DNA of 64,000 nucleotides from Acanthaster planci (taxonomy: Eukaryota > Echinodermata > Asteroidea > Valvatida > Acanthasteridae), in NCBI RefSeq assembly GCF_001949145.1, contig NW_019091418.1, positions 2,557,061 to 2,621,060 on the forward strand, given 5' to 3'. A program made the position numbers and the translations under genes. How positions within the stretch are numbered: position 1 is the first letter of the stretch; each line of letters starts with the position of its first letter. The notes under the pieces are model-generated. The model had not been told where the DNA came from, did no database searches, and worked only from the letters and a program-made list of their open reading frames with translations. Below, in pieces: positions 14,301-25,700 of this stretch.

Positions 14301-17300
14301 AATTATTAATCACATTGAATTTTACTAGGTCAGGCTTAAGCATAAAATGGGGAGCTTCTCTTTAAACAATGCACAGAAAGTAAAAGAGGGTTTCATCACT
14401 ATATGAACTTTACGTAACTTCACATGTACATCATCTGCATGCTGATCTGGACAATACAGTTTCAATAATTTATTTTTTATTTCAGGAAATGTAATTCATC
14501 AATTGGAATTTCCTGTGATCAGGCAGAGCCTAGTGCAGTTGCAGTATAGTAAGGAGGCTTGTTTGTGCTCAAGACAAAATGTGAATCTGAACTTAACACG
14601 AGTGGGTGGACAGTCACAACATGAATACATGTATCATAATTTACTCTGTGCTCACAAATATATCAATGCGTACGTGCAAAAGGTATGGGGCCTATTACAT
14701 GGTATGCACAGCCTCATTAATTTCAAATCATTTGGCCAGCTAGGAAGAGATACATGTACTTGGGTAGCTCAACAAAACTGGAGAGAGAAATAAGCAATAG
14801 AAATTACCAAGCATAACTACAGTATCTCTAGCCCTAACCACCTAAGGTCCATTGAAATCATGCATGTGCTTGGGTTCAGAATGGTTCAAGTTAATGATTT
14901 GGATGCAAGTATCCAGTGCAATTGAGTTAATTCTAGGATTGACTACATGTACCTGCACATCCATCAGAATCTTGAGAATTACACTGTCCTGATCTTACAG
15001 CAACCAGGGGATCACAGTGTAATTTAAACATTCCTGTTATTACTATGATTGTTAATATGTGTGCCTGCTCATGACAACTGAATCAAAAGTCTTGTTTAGC
15101 CAGTGTGTTGTATGGTCTGGGCCTTGCTTGCTCAGCCCCTACACGAACACCAGCTAAATACACCTGTGTCAATAAGTACAGCAATCTTGATTATTAAAGG
15201 AATCGTGTCACTAGCAAACAGTGTTGGCCCAAGACAAGCTCCATGTTCTTGAACAGCCCAGTGATACCATAAACCTACCCTGTACAATGACAAACAATGG
15301 AGCTGGTTTGCTTAGTAATGGTCACAAAAATAATACAGTTACAGTAAGGTGGGCCAGGATTTACAATTTGCTTGCACTGAGTGCCCTAATGAGTGCAGGA
15401 GTAAATAATCAAGGTAAACACAAGGATATGTAATAGGTTCCTGGCCTTAATAGGGGCTGAAGTTTGAGATGGCCTGGGCTCTAATGGAATTTGCCCGACT
15501 CAACCAAGGTACATGTGGCAACTTGTGAGTGGAAGCGCTCTTCACCTGAACAATTATTTCTCTTACCTTGCCTCCCGGGCTGAAGGTGTACCGTTTTCAG
15601 TACAAATTAGCTTAAAATTACCCCTGGAATTTCCAGTTTGGATGTGGAAGGGAGATTAAAAATCCATGGAAAAAAGGTGGCCAGGAGGCACATGTCATAA
15701 TCCGAGCGTCCAATTTCCAATAACGGTATCGAGATTTAAGCATCCTGGGTGTTTGGCTGTGGAAGCAAGGTTGATTGATTCCCAGGTAACTCCAGCAGGT
15801 ATGGACCAACACAAATATAATTATATCCACGGGCGATTTCTTGTGGAAACTAAAAGTGGGGTAAAACGATTCCAGTGACGAGGGCACTTCAGGTTTTATT
15901 AGAAGTGCTCCATTTCTTCCTATTCTTCTGCTTCTTTTTTTTTCTTTTCTTTTTTTTCAGAGTTGACTAAACCACGAGCTCTGAACTGCATTAGACTTTT
16001 TGGTAGATCAACTCTCGTTGCTGACATTTACTACAAATGAGTTGGATTGAAAGGTTTTTTTAAAACGTAACAATGAAAACTACAGACGTTAGACCATAAA
16101 TCAGTTATTGTAAGGTTGGACACTGTTTTCAGATCAGTACCGGTAGTTGGCCTACATCTTTGAATACTGCTATGAGTAATTGTTGATCAAAGGTAAGGTC
16201 AAACTGAATGGTTACCCAGAGACCAAAATATGCTTCCTTGTTCCCTGTTATCTTAGCGACACTGTAAGATAAGGCTAAAATTACTCTTGCTTTTTCATCA
16301 ACTTGAGTAGAATTCTGATTAAAAATTAACCCCTCGGCTCCACTGACCATTAATTTTGATTCTCCTGAGACACCATTAAATCTAATAAACAATAAAAACC
16401 CACTTAAAAACTGCAGGTATTTAACAAGAAAATTTCAGGCCAAGTCATAGAGATACAGTAGACCCACTGTCGGGGAGCTGTACATATTATCTTGTCAAAT
16501 CAGACAAACGAAAAGTGAGGCTCGCTGGACGATAAATGAGTGCATTTCATGATGACACGGGCATTCTGGTTTTCAATTTATCCAAATTTAAATGGCCGCA
16601 TGCAGTGTACTGAGGTCTGTAGGCCACTCTTAATCATGAGGGAAAATGGGCCAAATCAACAGGACTGAGATCAGCAAAGTTGAATCACTAGATTTCTAGA
16701 AGAAAAACCCTCTGCCATGGGAAAACAAATGCTCCCACCAAATAGTAAGGATTTTTAATTCCACAATAAAAGACATTTTCTTCAATGATATTTGATCTAC
16801 ATGTACTGTATTTATACATGTATGTGTTCATATAGTAAATGAAATATCCAAATTCCAATGTTTACATGTACAATTCAAACAAAAATAGTTTTACATAAAA
16901 AAAAAAGATTGCATCCAAAGACATACAGACCTGTACTCAAGCACTGAATATGCATACTGTACATGTACATGAAAGGGTAAATATGTCTGCCTAGCAAAGC
17001 ACATTCTCAAATATTTTTTCCTTTCCTTTTTCAGAAAACACAACATATTCAGTATTTGGTCCCTACACTATCCTACCGTCTGTCCTGATAGATTCGGACC
17101 AAAATCACCGTTGTCTCAAATCGCAGTTGCAATCGTTTGTCATTTTGTTTTCTTCAAATTATCCTACCATTAAACTGCATAGAGCGGAAGGAGATGTACA
17201 GTGGGGACTCAGAATCGCTCCATCCTTGGAAGGAATGTGATTGTATTTTTGTCTCACATGAGGCAAATGGAAAGTGACAACTGCGAAGGTTATCGTGTAT

Positions 17301-18022
17301 TTGTATATATGGAACAAAATCAAAGCACTTTTTACATTTATTGAGCCAGTTTTCTTCACCAGGATGGTTGATTTAGGTGGTCTCTAGGATTCCCAAGACA
17401 GACAGTAGATTAGACTGAACGCCATCGGTGGGAAAAGCATGGATTCGGTTACATTAGTCACCATGGCAACTAATAGCAAAATAAAACTTGTGTATGTTAT
17501 CACTATTTACCAACGGGTAACCAAAGAGAACAAACGGAGTACCAAGCAAGTATCACCTCCTGTGTATCAGAGTTCAAGACAGTTTCAAATGAATAGCAAA
17601 ACAAGCAAAGGGAAGCAAAGGATGCTTGGAAAAAGGAAGGGAAAAGGGATTCTGTATCCGCCCCGAGATGAAGTGCACCCCCAATCAGCGAAAAGAAAGG
17701 CAGGTGGTTACAAGCGGGCTCTTGAACACATTCTGCATGTACACAAAGACCATACATGCCGGAGTAAATTAGTTACGCGTACTCAGCGTGCTCTGCGTCA
17801 CACGCACATATACTCGCGCGCCTCATGGCGCACCTATGCAGTAAGTACCAAAAAAACACTCCCCCATTGCTCGGCGCAGATTCTCTCTTTTCTCATACTA
17901 CAGTCTTCTTCTTTGTCCTCAGTATTGCTAGATCCTCTGAAAGACTTCAACAATTGAAACAAGAAGGGTGCAAAAACTGAACAAGGTTGAGATGCTTCTT
18001 GATTCGTTGCAATCAGACTTAC

Positions 18023-18331
18023 CTTCATGGCAAGGCGGATGAGACCTGGATGCATGATCATAAGTCGTAGGGCTTGCTTCTTGAGCTCCACAAGACGACT
18101 ATTGCACCTCTCACACCACACCCCGACTTGACCCCTCCCAGAGTGGCTAGCCATGACAGCATCCTGCAGTGACGCGGCCGCTGCTAAGCCATGTAGAACG
18201 GCACCTTCGGGTGCTATGCCTTGCTGCATCCTCTGCATCATAACGTCTTTATCACGCAATTCCGCTTGCTGTCTACTGGGTGCTGGGCTATATCCCGCTG
18301 CATTCACTGTAGGTTTATACATTTCTTCCAA
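18023..18331 (-). CDS. KIF26: KIF26-like kinesin, coding exon 2 (N-terminal cysteine motif)
   Basis: This 309-bp exon encodes 103 residues in phase 0 at both ends. The acceptor (GTAACACAG before TTG) is preceded by a T-rich tract and a TACTAAT branch-point-like site at 18349-18355. The donor is AAG followed by GTAAGT. Exon residues 71-90 read VWCERCNSRLVELKKQALRL, with cysteines at about positions 97 and 100 of the joined protein. This motif closely matches the N-terminal WC-x2-C...LVELK(R)QA(L) motif of vertebrate KIF26A and KIF26B, upstream of their motor domain. The preceding part contains a polar, possibly helical stretch (RQQAELRDKD, MMQRMQQ) and an Ala-rich segment. KIF26 proteins (kinesin-11 family, with C. 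elegans VAB-8) bind microtubules but are thought to lack ATPase activity; they act in Ret/Grb2 and Wnt5a-Ror signalling and in cell migration. The KIF26A/KIF26B split is probably vertebrate-specific, so I give only the family name. Confidence 0.85.
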
Positions 18332-21300
18332 CTGTGTTACGAAGGACAATTAGTAAAAAAAAATACAAATAATTTGTCAGATCAAGTAATTTGTGTTTGT
18401 ACCAACACATATCCCAAATCTTCCAGAATCTAACAACAGCAAAGAGTGAAGCTTCTGCGGGATCCTGTCTTAGCCTAACATTTTGACACAGCCAGCATAA
18501 ACGATTGTTTCTAAATACACCATACCTACTGTGGTGTGGGCATTCCCTTGTTTTTCTGTAGTTAAGTAAATTCAGGGAAAATATTTCTTTTACTTACATT
18601 AAAATAACTCCTTCAAGCTGGATTTTTTATGAAAATATCCTAAACTATTCCTTTTCATTTAAACACCGATAATCCCGCTCCCTCCTCCTAAAAAATGAAA
18701 AATAAAAAACAAAAACGGGGAAGCAACAGAAATAAAATAAGAGAGAATGGTAATGAAAATTACAAATTTGCTTCAAAACCCTCACACACACAGTTATTTA
18801 TCAGTTTTAAGCATATAACTTTTTATAAGTGCTTCCCCACTCCCTCCCCTAGAAATTTCCCCCAGGAAAAAAGTGGTTTGCCCTCCCCCCCAAAAAAAAC
18901 TTCTGGCAATGCCCATGACATGGTGAGTAGTGTGTACAACAAAGGGTGCTCTAATTTAGCAAGTTAATTTCCTGAAATAAATCTTTTCACATGACATAAA
19001 ATGACGGGCAAAGGCATTTCAGGAAGCATACTACGTCCATTGAGACTCGCACAGTTTTAAATCTGAGTATTTCTACTGGCAATTTCATGTACACCAGAAT
19101 GTTAAGAGACTTTGAAGGTGCATGCGTTTCCACGCACGTCTGTGTAAATTGAACGCTGACAGTCAAAAATCATGCAACTGAACATCCACTATAGTGATGG
19201 AACAACAGAAACCAAGTGTTTACCACGCTGTCATACTGTAGAGTGCATGTCAAGTCTACTGTATCTTAAGCACTAGCTGTACACTGACCCTTGATGTGAC
19301 AACATGATCATGACAATGTAAAAGTGTAGTTTGCTGTTTCTGAGAAAGGTTAGACAAAGTCCACAGAATCAGTGTTAAATGCCAAAAGGTAAAACATCAA
19401 CAGAGACCTATCTGTAGCCTGAAATCCATTCACTCTTGAGTTTGCCAAAAATACATCAAAACAATAAGATTTCCAAATTGTGTGGGTCCATATCAGAAGA
19501 TCTGAATGTCTCCTATCAGCAAAAATCAGCAGAAATTCACAAGGAACTTTTTTCTCCACACACAGAAATACCCAACTCTATTATGCCTCTACATGATTCA
19601 CATGTACGTAGCCAGGTGCTTGAGGCAACACAAACAGCCAGGGTGATACCAGAATCTAAGGAGAGGAAATTAAGGTCTAGGGCTGCTTGGGAAACCTTAC
19701 ATACCCAGCCCCTTGTTTAATGACTTGTGACAAACATCTATTGTGTCAACAGTTCAAGCTAGTTCATCATGGTGGGAGACACATTCCCGGCAAGAATTAA
19801 GAAAAACTCGGTTAATCCTGATCCAGCTTTTTATGCCGAAGTTGACTCAGAGGTGTACTGAACATGTATAGTAGCTGTTTAATCCTAGCTGTATAGTTCT
19901 TTACGAAATGCATGTATGTACAGGTACAATTATTGTCATATCGATGGTGGAATTTGTCCTGACACATTTGTTTCCACAATAATTAGACTTCAAACTTTGT
20001 GGACTCCACAAAAAATTGGATGTTCAAATAAACATTGCAAAGAGCACTGTAACTTTGAAGAAAGGAGACTGTCAGGATTTTGCTTCAGCCTTCGGGGACT
20101 ACAACTGCAGGGCTCTTGACTGATGAATTTTCTGTGTACTGTCTTCCAAACAGATTATCAAAGTGCATTGTCAATTCAAGTAGCTCCTAAATCACTGCAA
20201 CGTCACTAAGCTCACCAGAACAAGCTGCCAGCTTGGAGTACAGCTTCCGTGTACGAAGCCTTTACAAAGACAATTTTTTTTTATTGATCTACGTGGCCCC
20301 TCCCTTCTTCAAATTCTTATTCCCCCTCCCCCAATAACCACCTATCCTACTGAGAAGTGTCATTTTGAAGTCCACCCTTCTTTATAAACAAATCCGCCCA
20401 ACCTGTGCAGTTACATTCCATGGTATAATTTTGAATACTGTAAGCACAGAGGATGGACAGTTATTGCAAAGCAAGGACCCTGCTTGGTAAATTGAAGCCA
20501 ACAACAGTTCGAGGTTTTCAATGCTCCATGTTACATTTACTTGGCAGAGTGTGCCATCCTTTCACAGACACACCTGCATGTTTTGCAGCAGAAACTCTGG
20601 CTTCTATTCTTATTGACAATAACTTGTCCACTCATGAAATCCCAGCCAACACCTGTTAAAAGTATAAGAAACCCCAGTGATTTATAGAAGGTGAAAAATC
20701 CAAACCATGAAATCTGTGGACAGAAAAGGAAGCCTCTTCATTGAAGAATTTGCTGACCTGTTTGGGCACAATACCTGCCACAAGTAATGAGGCCAAACTA
20801 TTTTGACAAACCAACGGCAAAAAAGAGAAAAACACCTCTGATGACCAGTCTACTTCCTGCAGTTACTGCCAGGGAGGCCAGGTCATTTTCGGGCAGACAT
20901 TTACAAGGGAAGCCATTCAAGGTGGCCTGGTGCTGGAATCCTTCAAGTACCTCTATTTTTATCTTCTTAAAATGATGAGTTTGGCCTTCCCCCGGACCCC
21001 CCTGGCAAATTTTGTCCCCTCTCTTCGTTGAAAGAATTCCTTGATCTTTTTGAAGCTTGGGGTGGTTGTCTGGAATATTCAGGCACAGCGCCACACCTGT
21101 TTGCACACTTACACTTTTAGTTTGGGGGACATTTGCTAAATACATATGTGCATGTTGAATAAGTACATAACCATTCTTCATTGACTGTCAGTCTTCTCGT
21201 TACTGTACTGTACCTATGTAACTTTTAAGCTCATATAAATGGTTGACTTTTTCTTTTCACAGATCGGCTCAGAGTTCTCTTAAAATAATTGGTCAACAAA

Positions 21301-22154
21301 CATTAGGTATAGCTAATTAAATTATAAATAACTTTACAGTTAAACATACATTTTTCAAAACTGTAACATGTGAACCACTATGGGCAATTGAAAAGCAGGA
21401 AATAGAACTGAAGATGAACATCTCTACATCTGTACAAGGGCGGATCGGGAGGAAGGGGTGGGGGCATCGTTATATTTGATTTCTCTTTCTTCAAAAACCA
21501 TGTAAAAAGCCCATAATGCAGCCTCATCCCTAGGAAATGCCATGAACAGTTCCATGAAAAAATTCTCAATTTGAAACCCAAAAATATGGTTCTGGATCTG
21601 TCCTTGTGTCTGCGGATACTGCATTAATTATACAATTATTACTTGTTTAGAAAGGTAGAGAATTCTTAAAATTTTCGTAATAGCTCTTTGTCTGAAGCAT
21701 TGGGATTTTACTCCTGTATAAAAATCAATCTCAATGTTAACACACCTGTTGGTTCAAAGTGAGTCAAGCTCTCTTGCAAATTTCTACAAAGTCTCTTCAA
21801 AGTTTGCTTGATAAAACTGTCCCAAAAGACCCCCTTTCTCAAACAAAATGAATTACATGTATTTGAAATGAACTGGTATCTCAACTATGTTCAGGTTTGT
21901 CATTTGAAATGTTACAAGCTGTTGCTTGAAAACTCCCGATGAATTTTACTCAAAATGGTTAATGCTAGTAAAAAAAGTTTCAATATTAAAATTGTTGTAA
22001 ACAGTAGGTTTGAAGTTTTTACTTCAAATACCCTGCATGAGTCAGTCAGTTTGAAAGCAAACTTTGCAAATTGATGGCAACTCCAAATGAATTTTCGTCT
22101 TTAAAATGCCAAACCAAACAAAATTCCGGGCCACCAGCTGCGGTAGCTAGTTAC
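18332..22154 (-). other. Intron 1 of the KIF26-like gene
   Basis: This stretch separates two coding exons whose ends match in phase (AAG|GTAACT donor at 22154, CACAG acceptor at 18332). It is A+T-rich and CpG-poor. C-rich patches near 18660-18900 and 20290-20345 look like decayed repeats. A short fragment around 21436-21465 begins GGGCGGATCGGGAGG, like the terminal G-rich transposon fragments at 55.3 and 63.0 kb. Open frames here, such as the minus-strand one at 20798-21181, show no recognisable protein. No internal exon is evident. Confidence 0.7.
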
Positions 22155-22226
22155 CTTGTCCTTGAAACTCTTGACTTCCTCGGCGGTAGGTCCGTGATCA
22201 TCTCCACTACTGGCACCCGAAGCCAT
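22155..22226 (-). CDS. KIF26: KIF26-like kinesin, first coding exon (start codon)
   Basis: On the minus strand an ATG in a strong initiation context (G at -3, G at +4) opens 24 codons starting MASGASSGDD and ending EEVKSFKDK. The exon ends AAG|GTAACT. It stops in phase 0, which is exactly what exon 2 (starting LEEMYKP) needs, and the join gives a continuous acidic/basic helix-like stretch. An in-frame TGA lies 21 bases upstream of the ATG (22245-22247), so the coding sequence cannot extend further 5' in this frame. The peptide itself has no known motif; it belongs to KIF26 because of the phase match, the adjacency and the CpG-dense sequence just upstream. Alternative first exons elsewhere are possible. 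Confidence 0.72.
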
Positions 22227-22229
22227 GAC

Positions 22230-22760
22230 AACGGTACGGCCTACTCACTTAAGTCAAGAACGGCAAACGGTACCTGCTTCTACGTTCATCCAAAACAGCT
22301 CTCCAGAAGTTACCCAGTCAATTTGCATTTTTCCAGAAGAGTTTGGCTCAAATTAACTTTCGAGTTTTTTCATGAGTTACTGAGAAGAGATACTTCAGTT
22401 CAGCTGTTTCGTCGGCATACGGGGCAGGTTGATGGGCGGAGAGACGATTCTGTAACACGCCGCGTGCCTCACGGCGCGACTTCAACAAAGTGATTCTCGC
22501 AGACGATATGTCCGATCATCAACAACACTTCATTTCAGCGCCGCACTGGTACACACACCCAGTAACACACACGAGCCAGCCCCCTCCCCAGGATTAGTCC
22601 GACTGCAGGCCGAGATTTCTGCCCATCAACGGTTACAACAACCTGATTTCTCTGGCTAGTTGAAGCTCTGAGTGCGTCCCCGCCAGCAAGCTTAAGTCAA
22701 CAATAATCAGACGGCCAGCTGCACGCGATACGTACACGCGAGAGAGAGGCTAGTACGACA
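22230..22760 (-). promoter_or_regulatory. Probable promoter / 5' UTR of the KIF26-like gene
   Basis: CpG density rises sharply here compared with the intron to the left. The section 22410-22500 is especially dense (for example CACGCCGCGTGCC and CACGGCGCGAC), and CpGs continue to about 22750. The block lies directly 5' of the first coding exon. I see no convincing TATA box on the minus strand, which fits a CpG-type promoter. A GAGAGAGAG tract lies at 22740-22748 next to a CACGCG. The start site itself cannot be placed from sequence alone. Confidence 0.5.
22254..22328 (-). promoter_or_regulatory. Possible upstream open reading frame in the KIF26-like 5' UTR
   Basis: On the minus strand an ATG at 22328 starts a 24-codon frame that ends with TGA at 22254, 27 bases before the main ATG. 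It does not overlap the main frame. If the transcript starts upstream of 22330, ribosomes would meet this frame first, which could lower translation of the main protein. Whether it is in the mRNA depends on the unknown transcription start. Confidence 0.35.
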
Positions 22761-25700
22761 TCAGAGGGCGCTATTCAGAGTAAATGTACCGTTTCGACTG
22801 TGGGCTCCATTTTGAACGTTCACAGAATTAGCCAGTTTACGCTTTCCCGACCAAACTTTTCGGGGATGGTTTAGAAGACCACACCAAGTTTGGACGATCG
22901 TGAAAATGATGAAAAATTTATGGATTGAGAGAATAAAATTGGTTACCAAGAACACGAACACGTCTTTTTTGATTTGGCTTTGAAAAATACAAGACACTGC
23001 ACCTACATAAGTTAACATTGCGATGTGGTAGCGACATCAAAATAAAAACAGTAGGAAGATCTGAGGTCTTCAATAAACGTACCGGCCTACAATCTTTTTT
23101 CTTTTGAAAAAGAAAAGGAGCGACCGAGTAGTGAGCCTTGTTAATGCTAAGGATCTTCACAGATATTAAAAATTAATGGAGTAAATGACTAAATTACTTG
23201 TGCAACAGTAAGGCAAATTTTGAACAGCGTGAGCGCGACGCCATTTTCTAGAAGGTAGCACTCACTAATTAAGGAGCGGGCGCAAGCGAAGAAGCACACA
23301 GCAGGGGGAGTGTCCTCTAGTGCATCCAATTCAGAAGGGGTGGGGAAACTTGCCCAGAGATATGCTGTCATTAAAGGAATTTAAGCACCGACATGCAAGA
23401 AACGTTACTCGTACCTTCCTTGGGAGGGGACGATTCTCTAACAGATGAAATAATTTCAGCAATCGTTTCAGTAAAATCCCCGTTTGCCCGCCTCTCAACT
23501 GGCGCCGATGGTGCACCATCCCAAAGCCCTAAGTGGCAATGTTGATAAGAACAGCCATTTAATGCCAAAGTACCCTCTTAGAATGAAATAAGGGTCAGGT
23601 ATAGTCGTCTCAGGCTCAGAATCCCCCAACAACCACGGTGATGTAGGAAGGTGGAATTAATGGAAGAATAAATACGGCGCAGTCACGGAGGCTTAAAAAA
23701 AGCACCTGAACCACATCGGACGAGTGATTCAATATTGACTCCTACGAGAGGATGGTATAATAATTATCGTCATTACAAACACTAGGTAGGACATCTCATT
23801 GGAATTGATCCCTTCATTCTAGCATTGGTAGACCTGATGTTTTCGCGGTATAGTACAGTCTGGAATTATTGTATTATTTGTTCATTCTTTCTTAGAGTGA
23901 TTTTAATAATGTTATTTTAATGAACATTTCTCGTAAGACTACTGTTGGTATTATTAGACAGAATGAATTTCTTTCAAAGATGTAATTTCGCCGGGGAGAT
24001 GTAAATTAATTTTGGATTTGCCCTGACCGACGTGTGTGAATGAATTTCGTTGAGGGCGGTGTTTTCTGTGGACACATGATGCTCACAGCACTTTCACGAA
24101 GAGTCAGACATTCGTCAGAGACGGACAGACGAATTTCAAGTGGTATTCGGCACTATATTACGAATATATACCAAGTCACTTAAGTAAAACATTACTTGTG
24201 AAATTGATGTGAATACATTAATCATTGCCACAGCAGGTTGGCACGAACACAGCGCCTGTTCACGATTGACATTTCGCACTTTCCGAAGACCTGTAAACCT
24301 TTCCAAGAATACGCTGTTTGACACTGATATTATTTTTCTGCCAGTACTCTCTTAACGTATTTGACCACCCATAATTCATTTTTCTCAACCTCATAAACAG
24401 AATACATGCATTTCTTGCCAGCGAGATACGATAAGGGGTAAGTGCAGATGACCAGAAGGCGCCGCAATATTGGAGTTTTTCCCCTCGGCTGTGGCCTCCC
24501 AGACAACGCAAATGCCTTGAAAGCCCGTCGCCACGTCCAACGACCATCCGTCTTCTTGCCAAGCCATCATGAAGGGGGTTAAGAAGATTTCAAATTGCTG
24601 TGTCAACGCTGACTAGCCCTTTGCTAACAGAAATTACACTTTCCCAGCGGCTGTGTCCACAAACGGCATTTTATGGAGTTACGCTGCTTCCCACAGTGAG
24701 TTTGATTTCACTGTATCTAAGCTGCTGCCGAGATAGGAGTCGAGGTGCACTGCACCATTTCTTAGAAGGAAACCGAGACACGATGGAGTCAAAATTGACC
24801 CCTGTGGCCAGCCTTATGAGGATAATGTTGCAAACTAACGGTTCATACTGATGACGCACTGAGTTTTGTGAATTCTTGCAACTAATATCTCGTAAAGCAC
24901 AGGTCAATATCGTGGAGCACAAGAAGTTCACAAAGTAATTTATTACGAACGATTACTGTAACTATAAAAGGGTATTTATTATGACTGTTGTTTTTAAATG
25001 ATCGACAGGGAGACCATATCTTGAACTTGTAGGGACATGCGGTCTGTGTTCCTTACTTCAACTTGCGTACCATGTATAAATGTGTCCTCAAGAGTCGTCA
25101 TAAGACAACACAGCGACCTCTTTCGGTCCGAACGGGACGCATACGAGGGGGGGTTCGTGACCTTCAAAGTGAGTAATCAAATCCTTATCAACATCCGGAT
25201 AGAAATAAATAAGAGAAATAATGGAGTAATGGCTCCGCTTTAAAAATTGCATTTAATACTCCTGGAAATCATTATGTTTGTCATTTTTTCCAAAATGTCA
25301 TTTTTGACAATTTTTTTCACTGAAAACCCACTTCTACGGCCATGTGATGTTGAGCAGGGTTGGGGGTCCTGCACACAAAGATGAAAAAATTACAATGGCG
25401 CCAAGTAGCAGTAACACCGTTAAATGGAACAGCAGACATACTGGTACTTGAAAGTGAGAAAACAAAATTGTCTTAGCGGCTGAAAACATCCTTCAAAGTT
25501 TTATCAAAGTTTAATCATGTTCATTTAATATTTAATAACCAAATTGCTCTCGAGATAAGATTGACAAAATACCCTAAACCAGCATTGAACACACGCATAA
25601 GCAATTAAACATCAACATATGCAAACAAAAATTGTACATAATAGTGTCACTTTAATAGATTCGCATTTTCTTCGCACATGCAACGCTTAACAAGTTCGGA

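Larger units (their letters stand above)
1..18022 (-). other. Large presumed intron of the KIF26-like gene; no further exon recognised
   Basis: This stretch lies downstream of exon 2 in the direction of transcription. Exon 2 ends with a strong donor at 18022, so at least its right part must be intron. I looked for minus-strand donors (ACTTAC or similar on the + strand). The best one, at about 13283-13288, has no open frame in its candidate exon in any phase. Another at 15573 has only a 15-codon open stretch and a poor acceptor. I saw nothing resembling the second KIF26 cysteine motif or a kinesin motor. The sequence is A+T-rich and CpG-poor with many TACATGTA copies. G- or C-rich patches near 4690-4780, 8640-8760 and 12900 look like old repeat fragments. 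Open frames up to 172 codons (17439-17957) have no recognisable domain and look like background. Confidence 0.55.

Noticed and set aside
14486-14793. Plus-strand open exon-like stretch after an acceptor
   Set aside because: Peptide is not recognisable, contains TACATGTA-type background sequence, and no partner exon was found; kept only as a low-interest observation.
15577-15621. Minus-strand AAG|GTAAG donor with a 15-codon open stretch
   Set aside because: The acceptor has no pyrimidine tract and the peptide resembles no part of KIF26.
17439-17957. 172-codon plus-strand frame next to KIF26-like exon 2
   Set aside because: It lies opposite presumed intron, is lysine/arginine-rich without a motif, and its overlap with exon 2's flank is explained by the minus-strand gene.
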